A stretch of DNA of 36,007 nucleotides from contig JBGTSB010000026.1 of NCBI GenBank assembly GCA_041940525.1, forward strand, positions 1 through 36,007, written 5' to 3'. The notes below the pieces were generated by a model that saw only the letters and a list, made by a program, of their open reading frames with translations, did not search any database and had not been told where the DNA came from. Every line of letters begins with the position of its first letter. Positions within the stretch are counted from its first letter, which is position 1. The position numbers and the translations under genes were made by a program. The DNA comes from JAKAXS01 sp041940525 (GTDB lineage Bacteria; Pseudomonadota; Alphaproteobacteria; Rhizobiales; Hyphomicrobiaceae). Of this stretch, positions 14,510 through 22,906 are shown in pieces.

Positions 14510-14872
14510 TTAAGCGGGGGTGACAACCCGGTTCACTTCATCGGCCCAGAGGAGCAAGCCGAAATACAAGATGAGAGCGATGATCCAGAGTCCAATGAAC
14601 AGATAGACTTTATTTTGAAGATTGCGCGCGGCTGGTCCATAGCGACCGTCAGCGATATCGCGGGCCATGGCCCATCCTTGAGCGAGATCCTTCGCGTAGG
14701 CGCCGGTCGCGTTTTGCCGGTCCATCAGGGCGCGTCCACCGGCCGTCTTTCGAATGTTGGCGTGATACCACCATGACATCGCAGCCATCGGAAGGCACAA
14801 CATTGCAAGCCCGCCCATGACATACCAAAAGTGAAACGTATCATTCTTGAAGAGGTCGAATAGCGTATTCAT
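14510..14872 (-). CDS. Hypothetical inner-membrane protein, two predicted helices
   Basis: The 120-residue product has a first membrane helix at about WYVMGGLAMLCLPMAAMSWW, a polar loop of about 50 residues (KDLAQGWAMARDIADGRYG) and a second helix VYLFIGLWIIALILYFGLLL near the C-terminus. I recognise no family. The ATG at 14872 is preferred since the first helix then lies 13 residues in; the upstream extension to 15016 runs through the promoter of the divergent gene. The ribosome site is weak. A terminator hairpin at its 3' end supports it as a real transcription unit. Confidence 0.7.
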   Translation of the reverse strand: MNTLFDLFKNDTFHFWYVMGGLAMLCLPMAAMSWWYHANIRKTAGGRALMDRQNATGAYAKDLAQGWAMARDIADGRYGPAARNLQNKVYLFIGLWIIALILYFGLLLWADEVNRVVTPA

Positions 14873-14932
14873 TGTGATGATGCTCAGCTGTACACGGCCG
14901 ATCCTGTTGACCGCGCCGCTCGTCCGGTCCGA

Positions 14933-14938
14933 TATTAT
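14933..14938 (+). promoter_or_regulatory. Possible -10 of the secreted-protein gene
   Basis: TATTAT (five of six) lies about 66 bases before the ATG at 15005. TTGACC at 14907-14912 is the nearest -35-like element but the 20-base spacer is too long for a standard promoter. Confidence 0.3.
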
Positions 14939-15004
14939 AGGGCTTGGCGGTGTCGAGCATACCTGGAAGAGACGCAGTCGCGGTCTGATTATTGGGGGGA
15001 TGTG

Positions 15005-15355
15005 ATGGCACGGCAACCTACGAAGGTCTTTGCGGTCTTTGCCGTTTGGCTGTTGGGCGCAGCAGGCGCGTTTGCTTGCAATCCGGTTGAAGGAGAAACG
15101 GTTACTCTTACGAAGGGTACGGTCGGGGCTATCCAGCCCAGTACTGACTTTGATACCGGGGAAGCAATCTGGCTGATCAATGTGAGTTGGGGTAACAGCT
15201 CAAACGGCTGTCTGATCAACGATATCCTGGTCAAGAGCGAGCCGAAGACCTGCAAGATTGACAGCCGTTTCGAAGTGACTGGAACGTTACAAATTGCGGC
15301 GGACTACGATGGCGATACGTACACAATCGTCGCGCCGGAACTTGTCTGCCAGTAG
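15005..15355 (+). CDS. Small secreted protein with four cysteines
   Basis: The 116-residue product starts with a Sec signal peptide: a positive N-region (MARQPTK), a hydrophobic core VFAVFAVWLLGAAGA, and an AFA cleavage site before residue 25. The mature protein, about 92 residues, has four cysteines (25, 69, 83 and 115), suggesting two disulfides in the periplasm. AFAC departs from the lipobox consensus, so lipidation is unlikely but not excluded. Beta-rich segments such as VTLTKGTVGAI and RFEVTGTLQIA suggest a small beta barrel or OB-like fold; this is inference. A GGGGGG ribosome site precedes the ATG. No family recognised. Confidence 0.7.
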   Translation: MARQPTKVFAVFAVWLLGAAGAFACNPVEGETVTLTKGTVGAIQPSTDFDTGEAIWLINVSWGNSSNGCLINDILVKSEPKTCKIDSRFEVTGTLQIAADYDGDTYTIVAPELVCQ

Positions 15356-15371
15356 CTGTGCGGTCTCGCCG

Positions 15372-16523
15372 TTACGATTTCTTTTTCTTGCGGCCTTTGT
15401 CGTCTTCCGCTGCTGGTAAGTCCCCGGCGGGGCCTAGGGCTGCACTGTCGCGGTCGAACAGGGCCGGGCTTTGCACGTAGACGCTGATAAGCCGCGCTAG
15501 GCAGATGAGCGAGTCCAAATGTACGCGCTCGTAGCCATGAGAGGCATCGAGGCCAAAGCAGATGAGCGCGGTGCGGATGTCGTTGCCTGCTTCCAAGGCT
15601 GCAGCAGCGTCGCTTCGGTAGTGGTTGAAGACGTCGCGGCTGTGTTCAATGTCGAAGCGTTTGCACAGACCGATGAGGCTGCGGGTTAAGTGCCAGTCAA
15701 ACGGGCCGGTTGAGTCTTGCATGGCGATGGTTACGCCGTAATCGCACGTATACTGAACCGAAGCGATGGTGCCATTGTCGACGGACACCAGCTCTGCGAC
15801 GTCGCCGTGTAGGATGTGCGATGCGCCAACGCCGACTTCTTCGGAAATGGTGAAGAGCAGATGGCAGTCCATCGGGAGTGGAACTTTTTTGTCCCGAATG
15901 GCCTTGGCGGCGGCGAGCACGCAGGCAACGCCAGCCTTGTCGTCCAAATGGCGGGAAACGATGAAGTCATTCTCGGTGTACACGGGGTCGGCGTGAACGG
16001 AAACGATATCTCCAACGTTGATCCCGAGCGCGCGCATATCCTTTTCGCTCGATACGCGCGCGTCTAGCCTCAGTTCAAGGTTGGTCCAGTTCGACGGTTG
16101 CGTGTCGATTTCGTCGCCGTAGGTGTGACCGGAGGCTTTTAGGGGTAGGATCGTCCCTGTCGTCGTGACGGAATTATCAGAATGGACGGTGACACGGGCG
16201 CCTTCAGCGAAGCGCGCGGACCAGCTGCCGACGGGTGAAAGCTTTGGCCAGTTGTTGGCGGCGTGGAAGCCTTTGATGACAGCGCCGAGGGTGTCGAGAT
16301 GCGAGACAATCGCGCGGTCAGGCCGGTCTGTTCCGGAATCTTTGCCCTTCAGGTCGGCGCGGATAGCGCCGAGACGTGTCAGCTCGTAGGGGATCTCTAG
16401 TTCATCCAACTCACGGCGGACGTAGGCGACAGCCTCGTCGGTCATGCCAGTCGGACTTGGTATCTCCAGGAGTTCGAAAAGGACTCGGCAGAGGTATTCG
16501 CGGTCTATCTCAAGATTTTGCAT
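15372..16523 (-). CDS. NAGGN-system M42 family peptidase
   Basis: Third gene of the N-acetylglutaminylglutamine amide (NAGGN) osmoprotectant cluster. The 383-residue protein is an M42-type metallo-aminopeptidase with every ligand and catalytic residue in place: His75 and Asp77 (SHLDT), Asp194 or Asp195 (HLDDKAG), Glu228-Glu229 (TISEEVGVGA), Asp249 (SVDNGT) and His329 (DASHGYERVH). It probably degrades the dipeptide or trims a precursor; its exact role is not established. The ATG lies inside the 3' end of the synthetase gene, overlapping by 14 bases, with no Shine-Dalgarno sequence, so translation is probably coupled. The C-terminus ends in a lysine-rich tail GRKKKKS. Confidence 0.92.
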   Translation of the reverse strand: MQNLEIDREYLCRVLFELLEIPSPTGMTDEAVAYVRRELDELEIPYELTRLGAIRADLKGKDSGTDRPDRAIVSHLDTLGAVIKGFHAANNWPKLSPVGSWSARFAEGARVTVHSDNSVTTTGTILPLKASGHTYGDEIDTQPSNWTNLELRLDARVSSEKDMRALGINVGDIVSVHADPVYTENDFIVSRHLDDKAGVACVLAAAKAIRDKKVPLPMDCHLLFTISEEVGVGASHILHGDVAELVSVDNGTIASVQYTCDYGVTIAMQDSTGPFDWHLTRSLIGLCKRFDIEHSRDVFNHYRSDAAAALEAGNDIRTALICFGLDASHGYERVHLDSLICLARLISVYVQSPALFDRDSAALGPAGDLPAAEDDKGRKKKKS

Positions 16524-18297
16524 CGGTTGTTGTTGTTTTCTCTTTGCGGGCTTTCTTGGCTTTTAACCGGGTCTCGGGGAAGAGCAAATCGATAAACTTC
16601 TGTGCTGTCGGCGCCGGTTCGTGATTGGCTAAACCGGGGCGCTCGTTTGCTTCAATGAAGCGATAGTCTGGGGCGGATGGTGACTCGACAATCAAGTCTA
16701 AGCCGACGACCGGCATGCTCAGAATATTCGCGGCTTCAATGGAAGCACGCTTGAGTTCTTCGTGCAATTCGGCGGTGACATCCTGCATTGTGCCGCCAGT
16801 ATGCAGGTTAGCGGTTTTGCGGACCTGAAGTTCGACGTCCCTCGGCAGCAAATCCAACATTTGATATCCGGCACTCATAACCGTGCGTTCCGTTTCTTCG
16901 TCGAACGGGATCGAACTTTCATTGCGCGTTGCCGCTGCCCTTCGGCGCGACTGTTTGGCGATGAGCTCGATGATGGTGTGAACGCCATCGCCAACGATGG
17001 TCGCCGGCTTGCGGATAGCGCCCGCCACAACCTCGCCGCCGATTACAATAATTCGCAGATCATGCCCGGAAATGTACTCTTCGACTAGAACCTGATCGGA
17101 CAGAGTGCGGGCTTGCTTAACGGCCGCGATAACCTCTGTCGGTGTCGAAAGGTCAACGTAGACGCCGCGTCCTTGTTCCCCGCTGGCCGGTTTGACGACG
17201 ATGCGATCATGTTTTTTCAAGAAGGTGAGGGCTTCGGAATCCTTCTTGATCAGGGCCTGTCCTGGAACTTTGAGCCCGGCTTTGGCGAGCAGCCTGTGTG
17301 TGAGGGTCTTGTCGTCACAACGGCTTAGGGCGACGGCGCTGGTTAATTCAGACAGTGACTCGCGGCAGGCGACCGAGCGGCCACCAAGTGACAGGCAGAA
17401 CAATCCCGTGGGTGCGTCTTCGACCTTCACGGCGATGCCACGCCGGCGCGCCTCATCCACGATGATCTGGGCGTATGGATTTAACGTCTCTTCGAGTTTG
17501 GGGCCAATAAACAGCTTCTCGTTCACTGGGTTCTTTTTCTTGATGCAATATGCCGGAACTTGCTTGAACCCGAGTTTGTCGTAGAGCGCAATCGCTTCTT
17601 TGTTGGTGTGAATGACAGAGAGGTCCATGAAGCATCGGCCCTCGTTGCGGAAATGGGTCGACAGGGCAATAACGAGTTTGCGCCCGACGCCGGGAATTCT
17701 TGTTCGCGTGTCAACGGCTAGCGCCCAGAGGCTGGAGCCATTGTCCGGATCGCCGAATGCCTTGACGTGATCGACTCCCATGACCACGCCGTGGATTTGC
17801 TTGTCGCTTTTATCCTCGGCGACGAGCACGATCGTGGCTGGCTGGTTGTCGAGTGAGGCTATGAAGCCTTCGGCTAGCGGCACCATACGGCGTGCTTCAT
17901 AGATTGTGTCGATGGCAAGTTGGTCTTCCGGCACAGCGCGGCGGATCGTAATGCGGTCGTGCAGTTCTTCGGTTCCTGGCAAAGACTCCAAGTCGAGCCG
18001 GAACGTGTGTGACGGATCGAGGAAGAGCGCGTGCGGGGCCTTGGATAAGACGACATGCGGGTCGCGCACGTAGAGCGCCACGTCACGCTGGCCTTCGCGT
18101 TCCTGTTGGACGGCTGCAGCCAGATCTTCCGGCTCGGAAAAGGTTTGGCCAAAGAGGAGACGGCCCCATCCGCACTCTACAGAAACTTTCGAGCCGACCC
18201 CATCGGTTTGGAGGGAGTCTGGTCTGCCACCCCAATGTTTGAGAGATGCCATCTCTTCAGGGCTGGATGGGCGGGGTTTTTGGTCCGCTTCGATCAT
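16510..18297 (-). CDS. ngg: N-acetylglutaminylglutamine synthetase (GNAT + ATP-grasp)
   Basis: A two-domain enzyme that acetylates and ligates glutamine units to make N-acetylglutaminylglutamine, the NAGGN precursor. A GNAT acetyltransferase domain spans about residues 115-265, with TRIPGVGRKLVIAL as the acetyl-CoA loop and NKEAIALYDKLGF near its end. An ATP-grasp ligase domain spans about 300-580, with VKPASGEQGRGVYV as the nucleotide-binding loop, LVEEYISGHDLRIIVIGG and the metal-binding end DYRFIEANERPGL. I chose the ATG at 18297 since GGAGG lies five bases before it; the GTG at 18303 sits inside that ribosome site. It follows the amidotransferase gene by 47 bases and overlaps the peptidase gene. 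Confidence 0.94.
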   Translation of the reverse strand: MIEADQKPRPSSPEEMASLKHWGGRPDSLQTDGVGSKVSVECGWGRLLFGQTFSEPEDLAAAVQQEREGQRDVALYVRDPHVVLSKAPHALFLDPSHTFRLDLESLPGTEELHDRITIRRAVPEDQLAIDTIYEARRMVPLAEGFIASLDNQPATIVLVAEDKSDKQIHGVVMGVDHVKAFGDPDNGSSLWALAVDTRTRIPGVGRKLVIALSTHFRNEGRCFMDLSVIHTNKEAIALYDKLGFKQVPAYCIKKKNPVNEKLFIGPKLEETLNPYAQIIVDEARRRGIAVKVEDAPTGLFCLSLGGRSVACRESLSELTSAVALSRCDDKTLTHRLLAKAGLKVPGQALIKKDSEALTFLKKHDRIVVKPASGEQGRGVYVDLSTPTEVIAAVKQARTLSDQVLVEEYISGHDLRIIVIGGEVVAGAIRKPATIVGDGVHTIIELIAKQSRRRAAATRNESSIPFDEETERTVMSAGYQMLDLLPRDVELQVRKTANLHTGGTMQDVTAELHEELKRASIEAANILSMPVVGLDLIVESPSAPDYRFIEANERPGLANHEPAPTAQKFIDLLFPETRLKAKKARKEKTTTTDAKS

Positions 18298-18344
18298 AGC
18301 CACCTCCGTGTGACGCCGCCAAGAGTGCTATCGGGTCGCTCGCG

Positions 18345-20123
18345 TTAAGGACAATGGTGTTGGAGCCATAGCTCTAGTAATGCGATCTGCCAGAGTTTGG
18401 ATCCGCGAAGCGGCGTAATATGCGACTTCGGGTCTGACAGCAGAGTTTCAACATAGGCCGGATTGAACAGTCCCCGGTCGCGGGCTTTTTGGTTTGTTAC
18501 CGCGTCGCGAACCCATTCCAGGACATTGCCCTGCAGGTATTTGAGCGCTGGAACCGGGAAGTATCCCTTCGGCCGATCAATGACTTCGTTAGGAATGACC
18601 TTGCGGGCGACTTTCTTCAACACGCCCTTGCCGCCGTCGTCGAGCTTGAAGTCCGGCGGTATGCGCGCGGCCAGTTCGACCACCTCGTGATCGAGGAACG
18701 GAACGCGGGCTTCCAGGCCCCAGGCCATGGTCATGTTGTCGACGCGCTTGACAGGATCGTCGGTCAACATGATCCGGCTGTCGAGGCGCAATGCGTGATC
18801 GACCGGGGTCTCCGCTCCGGGCGCACTGAAGTGCTCCTTCACGAAGCGGGTGCTGTGATCGTCGCCGTGAAAGGCTGGGCCAACGGCTTGGCAATACTCG
18901 GCGTGATCACGGTCGAAGAAGGCGCGGGCATAGTCGCGGACCGCGTCATTGCTGCCTGCCATGGGCGGGTACCAATGATAACCGGCAAAGATTTCGTCGG
19001 CGCCTTGTCCGGACTGGACGACCTTGACGTGCTTTGACACTTCTTCCGACAGCAGGAAAAAGCCGACATTGTCGTGGCTGACCATCGGCTCCGACATAGC
19101 GCCGATGACGTTCGGCATGGCGGACATCATGCGCTCGGAGCTGACGGGGATCTTGTGGTGCTTGGTTGAGAAGTGTTTGGCGATCAAGTCGGAGTAGCGG
19201 AACTCATCACCCTCCGTGTCGTCGACGCTGTCGAAGCCGACGGAGAAGGTGTTGAGGCCTTCCTGACCTGCTTCTGCGAGTAAGCCGACGATCAGGCTGG
19301 AGTCGACACCGCCTGAAAGCAGCACGCCGACCGGCACGTCGGCGATCATGCGGCGCTTGACGGCCGCACGCAGAGCATCGTGTACGGCGTCTTCCCACTC
19401 AGCTTGTGTCATCGCGCTGTCGCCTTGCTGACGCGCGTAAGGCGGGTTCCAGTAGACCTTATCGGTGCGGGTTCCGTCCGGCTCGAAAATTGCGATGGTG
19501 GCAGGCGGCAATTTGCGTACGCCGTTGAGGATCGTGTGCGGCGCTGGGACGACAGCGTGCCAGCTCATATAGTGGTGAAGGGCGACGGGATCGATGCTGG
19601 TATCGATGTCGCCAGTCGCGACGAGAGCGGGCAGGGAGGAAGCAAACTGTAGTCCATTCCCGCCGCGGATGGGTGCCAGGTAGAGCGGTTTGATGCCAAG
19701 ACGGTCGCGTGCCATGACAACCCGGCCACTTGCGTGTTCCAGGATTGCGAAAGCGAACATGCCGTTGAAACGTTCAACGCATGATGGGCCCCAGGTCGCG
19801 TAAGCTTTCGCGATGACCTCGGTGTCCGACGTCGAGAAGAAACGGCGGCCCGCAGCCTCCAGCTCCTTGCGTAGTTCTGGGTAATTATAGATGCAGCCGT
19901 TGAACGCCAGCGTCAGGCCGAGTTCGGAGTCCACCATGGGCTGGTGGCCTTGTTCGGACAGATCGATGATGCGCAGGCGGCGGTGACCAAAGGCAACCCG
20001 GCCGCGGCTAACCGAACCGATCCCGTCTGGTCCGCGCGGTGTCATGACACCGGTCATTTTTGTGATGTTGGACAGCGACGCCATAGCGCCGTCGAAGTGA
20101 ACTTCGCCGCAAATGCCACACAT
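18345..20123 (-). CDS. asnO: N-acetylglutaminylglutamine amidotransferase (AsnB-like)
   Basis: First gene of the NAGGN operon. This 592-residue class II glutamine amidotransferase resembles asparagine synthetase B and is thought to amidate the C-terminus of N-acetylglutaminylglutamine, using glutamine nitrogen and ATP. The N-terminal nucleophile Cys2 (MCGICGE) is present, with GHRRLRIIDLSEQGHQPM and NGCIYNYPELR of the glutaminase domain, and the synthetase PP-loop LLSGGVDSSLIVG at 268-280. The order amidotransferase, synthetase, M42 peptidase matches the cluster described in Sinorhizobium meliloti and Pseudomonas. The promoter should lie in the 179 bases upstream; osmotic induction is known for the pathway, but no element can be assigned here. 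Confidence 0.94.
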   Translation of the reverse strand: MCGICGEVHFDGAMASLSNITKMTGVMTPRGPDGIGSVSRGRVAFGHRRLRIIDLSEQGHQPMVDSELGLTLAFNGCIYNYPELRKELEAAGRRFFSTSDTEVIAKAYATWGPSCVERFNGMFAFAILEHASGRVVMARDRLGIKPLYLAPIRGGNGLQFASSLPALVATGDIDTSIDPVALHHYMSWHAVVPAPHTILNGVRKLPPATIAIFEPDGTRTDKVYWNPPYARQQGDSAMTQAEWEDAVHDALRAAVKRRMIADVPVGVLLSGGVDSSLIVGLLAEAGQEGLNTFSVGFDSVDDTEGDEFRYSDLIAKHFSTKHHKIPVSSERMMSAMPNVIGAMSEPMVSHDNVGFFLLSEEVSKHVKVVQSGQGADEIFAGYHWYPPMAGSNDAVRDYARAFFDRDHAEYCQAVGPAFHGDDHSTRFVKEHFSAPGAETPVDHALRLDSRIMLTDDPVKRVDNMTMAWGLEARVPFLDHEVVELAARIPPDFKLDDGGKGVLKKVARKVIPNEVIDRPKGYFPVPALKYLQGNVLEWVRDAVTNQKARDRGLFNPAYVETLLSDPKSHITPLRGSKLWQIALLELWLQHHCP

Positions 20124-20225
20124 GCTTTGATGAGCCAGTTCTGATTGTGCTGTTCCGATGCAGTTGCCTAGATGACGTTAAACTCGTGCAACTGCTTGAG
20201 TTTTGGCGCACCGCAGCAATTCCTG

Positions 20226-20276
20226 CTAAACCCGGTTATTCCAATAGATTAAGCGTATGCGGCGGCGAGGGTTTAG
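20226..20276. repeat. Inverted repeat upstream of the NAGGN operon
   Basis: CTAAACCC (20226-20233) and GGGTTTAG (20269-20276) are exact reverse complements with 35 bases between, in the 179-base gap that must hold the operon promoter. It could be an operator or a weak terminator for the DUF2254 gene. Confidence 0.3.
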
Positions 20277-20302
20277 TCAATCTGCGGCAGAATTGCCTGC
20301 CC

Positions 20303-21544
20303 TTAATCCATCCGAGCCACGATCTGCTCCAGACGCTCGATTTCTGACTTGAGGGACATGCCCTTGCGGGCCCGCTCCAGCGCTTCGGAAGCCATCTGTT
20401 TGGCTGGCGCGGCGAATTCGCCGGGACCAATGGCGGCCAATGCTTGCAGGGATTTGTGGAGACGGATCTGCACTTCGATGATCCCGGCGCCATCGCGGGC
20501 CACGGGTTGGAAGGCGTCCTCCATGAGTTCGTTGGCCTTGATGGGTGGCACGTAAATGTTGGGGAAGATGCTTTCCGTTTCTTTCTGGTCTTTCCAGATT
20601 GTGAGGATGCGGACGAGGCGGCCGAGAATGTCGATCGCGGTCCCCGGGTCGTTGACGGCTGGAGACAAAGCGCGGGAGGCAATCTCGGACAGGACGATCA
20701 AGCCGAACCTTGGGTCTTGATCGAACGAGCGTTGATCGTCGCAGGTGAACGCCTTGGCAAACGATGCCTTTGCCTCTTCGGACAGTTTGTCAGCCTTGAC
20801 GTAGAGGAGCGGTTCGGCCGGATGCGCGAAGCTTCCCGGTACGGCAGTCAGCCATATCTGGGCATCATGCTCTTCGCCGCACTCGGCGATTGCGGGCATG
20901 TCGATGTGTTGAACATAGCCAATTCGTTCCGAATAGATGGGGATCGCATCATTTGGTGGAGGATGCGGCGGGCGTTCGCCGCCCATCAAAGGGTTCTCAA
21001 CGCGGTGCCGCAAGGCTTGGGTAGCCGCGGCCTCCACACGATTGAGCGTGTCTTCCATGCGCCCAAAGTCCGTGAGGTGCGAGATCCAGCGCAGCAATGT
21101 AATGACGACGAGGGCCACCACGGCAATGGTTGTAACAAATAGGACCAGGCGCTCTTGCGCGCCGTACAGGCCTGCATTCAAGCCGATGATGCCGACAAGG
21201 CTAAAGAGAAAAGCGCCAATGAATGTCGCCAGGACGTTTTGTGTTGTGCCGTCTTGCTGCAGGAGACGGGTCGCCCGTGGTGTTGCATTTCGGGCTGCGT
21301 TGGCAAAGGCCATGACCGCGATCGACAACGAGAAGGTCACGACAGCCAACATTGATGAGGCGAGGATGCCGAGGATCTGGTCGGCCGCTTCTGCGCCGAT
21401 CTTGCTGCTCAACGAAGCCGGGATGAGCGGAGCCAGGGCCTGAGAGGCGAAGGCGGCTGCCACGCCCAGCAAGCCGATTAAGGCTGCGCGGACCCACAGC
21501 TTGCGCATGAGGTTCAGAATTTGCCATTGAGTCTTCGAAATCAT
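20303..21544 (-). CDS. DUF2254 family membrane protein
   Basis: The 413-residue product matches DUF2254: four N-terminal membrane helices (ALIGLLGVAAAFASQALAPL, ILGILASSMLAVVTFSLSIA, VLATFIGAFLFSLVGIIGLN and LVLFVTTIAVVALVVITLL), then a soluble part with IGYVQHIDMPAI and the strongly conserved RSFDQDPRFGLIVLSEIASR and ALSPAVNDPGTAID. The biochemical role of the family is not established. The ATG at 21544 gives a normal family length; the frame is open to 21784, but those extra 80 residues overlap the divergent promoter. It points the same way as the NAGGN operon, 180 bases upstream of it, and could be cotranscribed if no terminator acts between. Confidence 0.9.
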   Translation of the reverse strand: MISKTQWQILNLMRKLWVRAALIGLLGVAAAFASQALAPLIPASLSSKIGAEAADQILGILASSMLAVVTFSLSIAVMAFANAARNATPRATRLLQQDGTTQNVLATFIGAFLFSLVGIIGLNAGLYGAQERLVLFVTTIAVVALVVITLLRWISHLTDFGRMEDTLNRVEAAATQALRHRVENPLMGGERPPHPPPNDAIPIYSERIGYVQHIDMPAIAECGEEHDAQIWLTAVPGSFAHPAEPLLYVKADKLSEEAKASFAKAFTCDDQRSFDQDPRFGLIVLSEIASRALSPAVNDPGTAIDILGRLVRILTIWKDQKETESIFPNIYVPPIKANELMEDAFQPVARDGAGIIEVQIRLHKSLQALAAIGPGEFAAPAKQMASEALERARKGMSLKSEIERLEQIVARMD

Positions 21545-21653
21545 GCCAGCGTGTCCGATCCACTTTCTTTCAAATCCGTAGCATGGCATGGCGTTCCGGT
21601 CTTTCGCGGCAAAGGCTGTCATGTGGCAGTGGCAACCTGCTGTCTGATGTGGG

Positions 21654-21681
21654 TTGACGCTATGGGTAGACCCCCTATTTT
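21654..21681 (+). promoter_or_regulatory. Probable promoter of the RND efflux operon
   Basis: TTGACG at 21654-21659 (five of six) and TATTTT at 21676-21681 (four of six) are spaced by 16 bases, 82 bases before the adaptor start. The remaining 218 bases between the divergent DUF2254 and adaptor genes hold no coding sequence. Confidence 0.5.
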
Positions 21682-21762
21682 CAAGGGGCCGGGATCGATC
21701 AGCCGCTTCGGGGCGGCGCGTATGCTTCTTTGTTGAAGAAGCGAGAGAGAGGCAAGCCTTTG

Positions 21763-22857
21763 ATGGCTCAGAAAAATCGCTCACTCGTCTTGTTGAGCGC
21801 TCTGATGTTGTGCTGCTCGATCGTTGTCTGGCTGGCTGCTAGCGGCGCTGCCGTGGCCGCCAATGATCCCCCTGTCACCGTTGAGCCGGTTCGAAAGATG
21901 GCGCTGGTCAGCAAGCTTGAGCTGTCTGGGACTGTCACCTCCCGGCGAGTGTCGCAGATCTCAACTTCAGTGCCAGGACTGATTGAGGTGGTTCATTTCG
22001 ATGCTGGTGGCAAAGTCAAAGCCGGAGAGGTGCTGGTCGAGCTGGATGCCAAGCTGGAAGAGATCTCCCGGCGTCAGACGATGGCGCAGATCGACGAGGC
22101 AGAGGCGCAACTAGCCGATGCCTACCGGCGGCTGAAAATTGCCGAAGGTCTGGCGAAGCGCGAATACGGTCCGCAAAACGCAGCTGACACGATCAAGACG
22201 GAAGTCGCGACCCGCAAGGCGATCATCGAACGGCTGAAGGCAGAGAAAGCTGCGTCAGAGGAACGGCTGGAACGCCATACCGTTCGCGCACCGTTCGACG
22301 GGATCGTTTCTCGAAAGCTTGCAGAGGCGGGCCAGTGGATCGTGCCGGGCACAGCAGTGTTCGAACTCGTTGAGATGAGCCGTTTGCGCGTAGAGCTGCC
22401 GGTACCCCAACAATATTACGCGCAGATTTTAGATGGCGTGGATGTCGACTTGTTTTTTGATGCGTTGCCCGATGCCAAGGTGCGCGGGAAAGTCGATGCT
22501 ATTGTGCCAGTCAGCGATCCGAATGCACGCACGTTTACATTACGCGTCGTTCCAACGAAGACTGACATTGCTATAACGCCGGGTATGTCGGCCCGGGCGA
22601 GCGTGAGTTTGCAGACGGGGCGTGAGGGCTTGGTTGTGAGCCGGGACGCGCTGCTTCGTCAGCCGGACGGCCGCATCACTGTTTGGGTGATTGAGCCGAA
22701 CGGCGACAAGACCATGGTGCGCGAGCGGCGCGTTGAGATCGGCTTGTCATTCGATGGGCTGACGGAGATCCGGTCGGGGCTGAAGCTTGGCGACAAAGTC
22801 GTGGTTCGCGGTAACGAAACACTCAGCGAAGGCCAGTCCGTCCGTTTGGCAAGCTGA
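21763..22857 (+). CDS. RND efflux periplasmic adaptor subunit (HlyD/AcrA family)
   Basis: The 364-residue membrane fusion protein has a signal sequence (LVLLSALMLCCSIVVWLAA, cleavage probable near AVAAND), a lipoyl-type half motif VSQISTSVPGLIEVVHFDAG with GKVKAGEVLVELD, a coiled-coil hairpin rich in Glu, Lys and Arg at about 100-170, the second lipoyl half ERHTVRAPFDGIVSRK, then beta-barrel and membrane-proximal domains. It bridges the inner-membrane pump to an outer-membrane channel, whose gene is not in this window. The ATG at 21763 follows GAGAGAGG; a TTG at 21730 is also in frame. It is cotranscribed with the pump gene 49 bases downstream. The substrates are unknown. Confidence 0.92.
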   Translation: MAQKNRSLVLLSALMLCCSIVVWLAASGAAVAANDPPVTVEPVRKMALVSKLELSGTVTSRRVSQISTSVPGLIEVVHFDAGGKVKAGEVLVELDAKLEEISRRQTMAQIDEAEAQLADAYRRLKIAEGLAKREYGPQNAADTIKTEVATRKAIIERLKAEKAASEERLERHTVRAPFDGIVSRKLAEAGQWIVPGTAVFELVEMSRLRVELPVPQQYYAQILDGVDVDLFFDALPDAKVRGKVDAIVPVSDPNARTFTLRVVPTKTDIAITPGMSARASVSLQTGREGLVVSRDALLRQPDGRITVWVIEPNGDKTMVRERRVEIGLSFDGLTEIRSGLKLGDKVVVRGNETLSEGQSVRLAS

Positions 22858-22906
22858 GACTTGAGCCGGCGCCGGAAACGGCTGCGGGCAGTTTAGGATT
22901 GGCAAG

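Noticed and set aside
14435..14776. 113-codon plus-strand open frame opposite the small membrane protein
   Set aside because: The opposite strand has two clear membrane helices and a matching terminator. This frame has no good ribosome site.
20444..21142. 232-codon open frame antisense to the DUF2254 gene
   Set aside because: It opposes a conserved membrane protein and has no family pattern.
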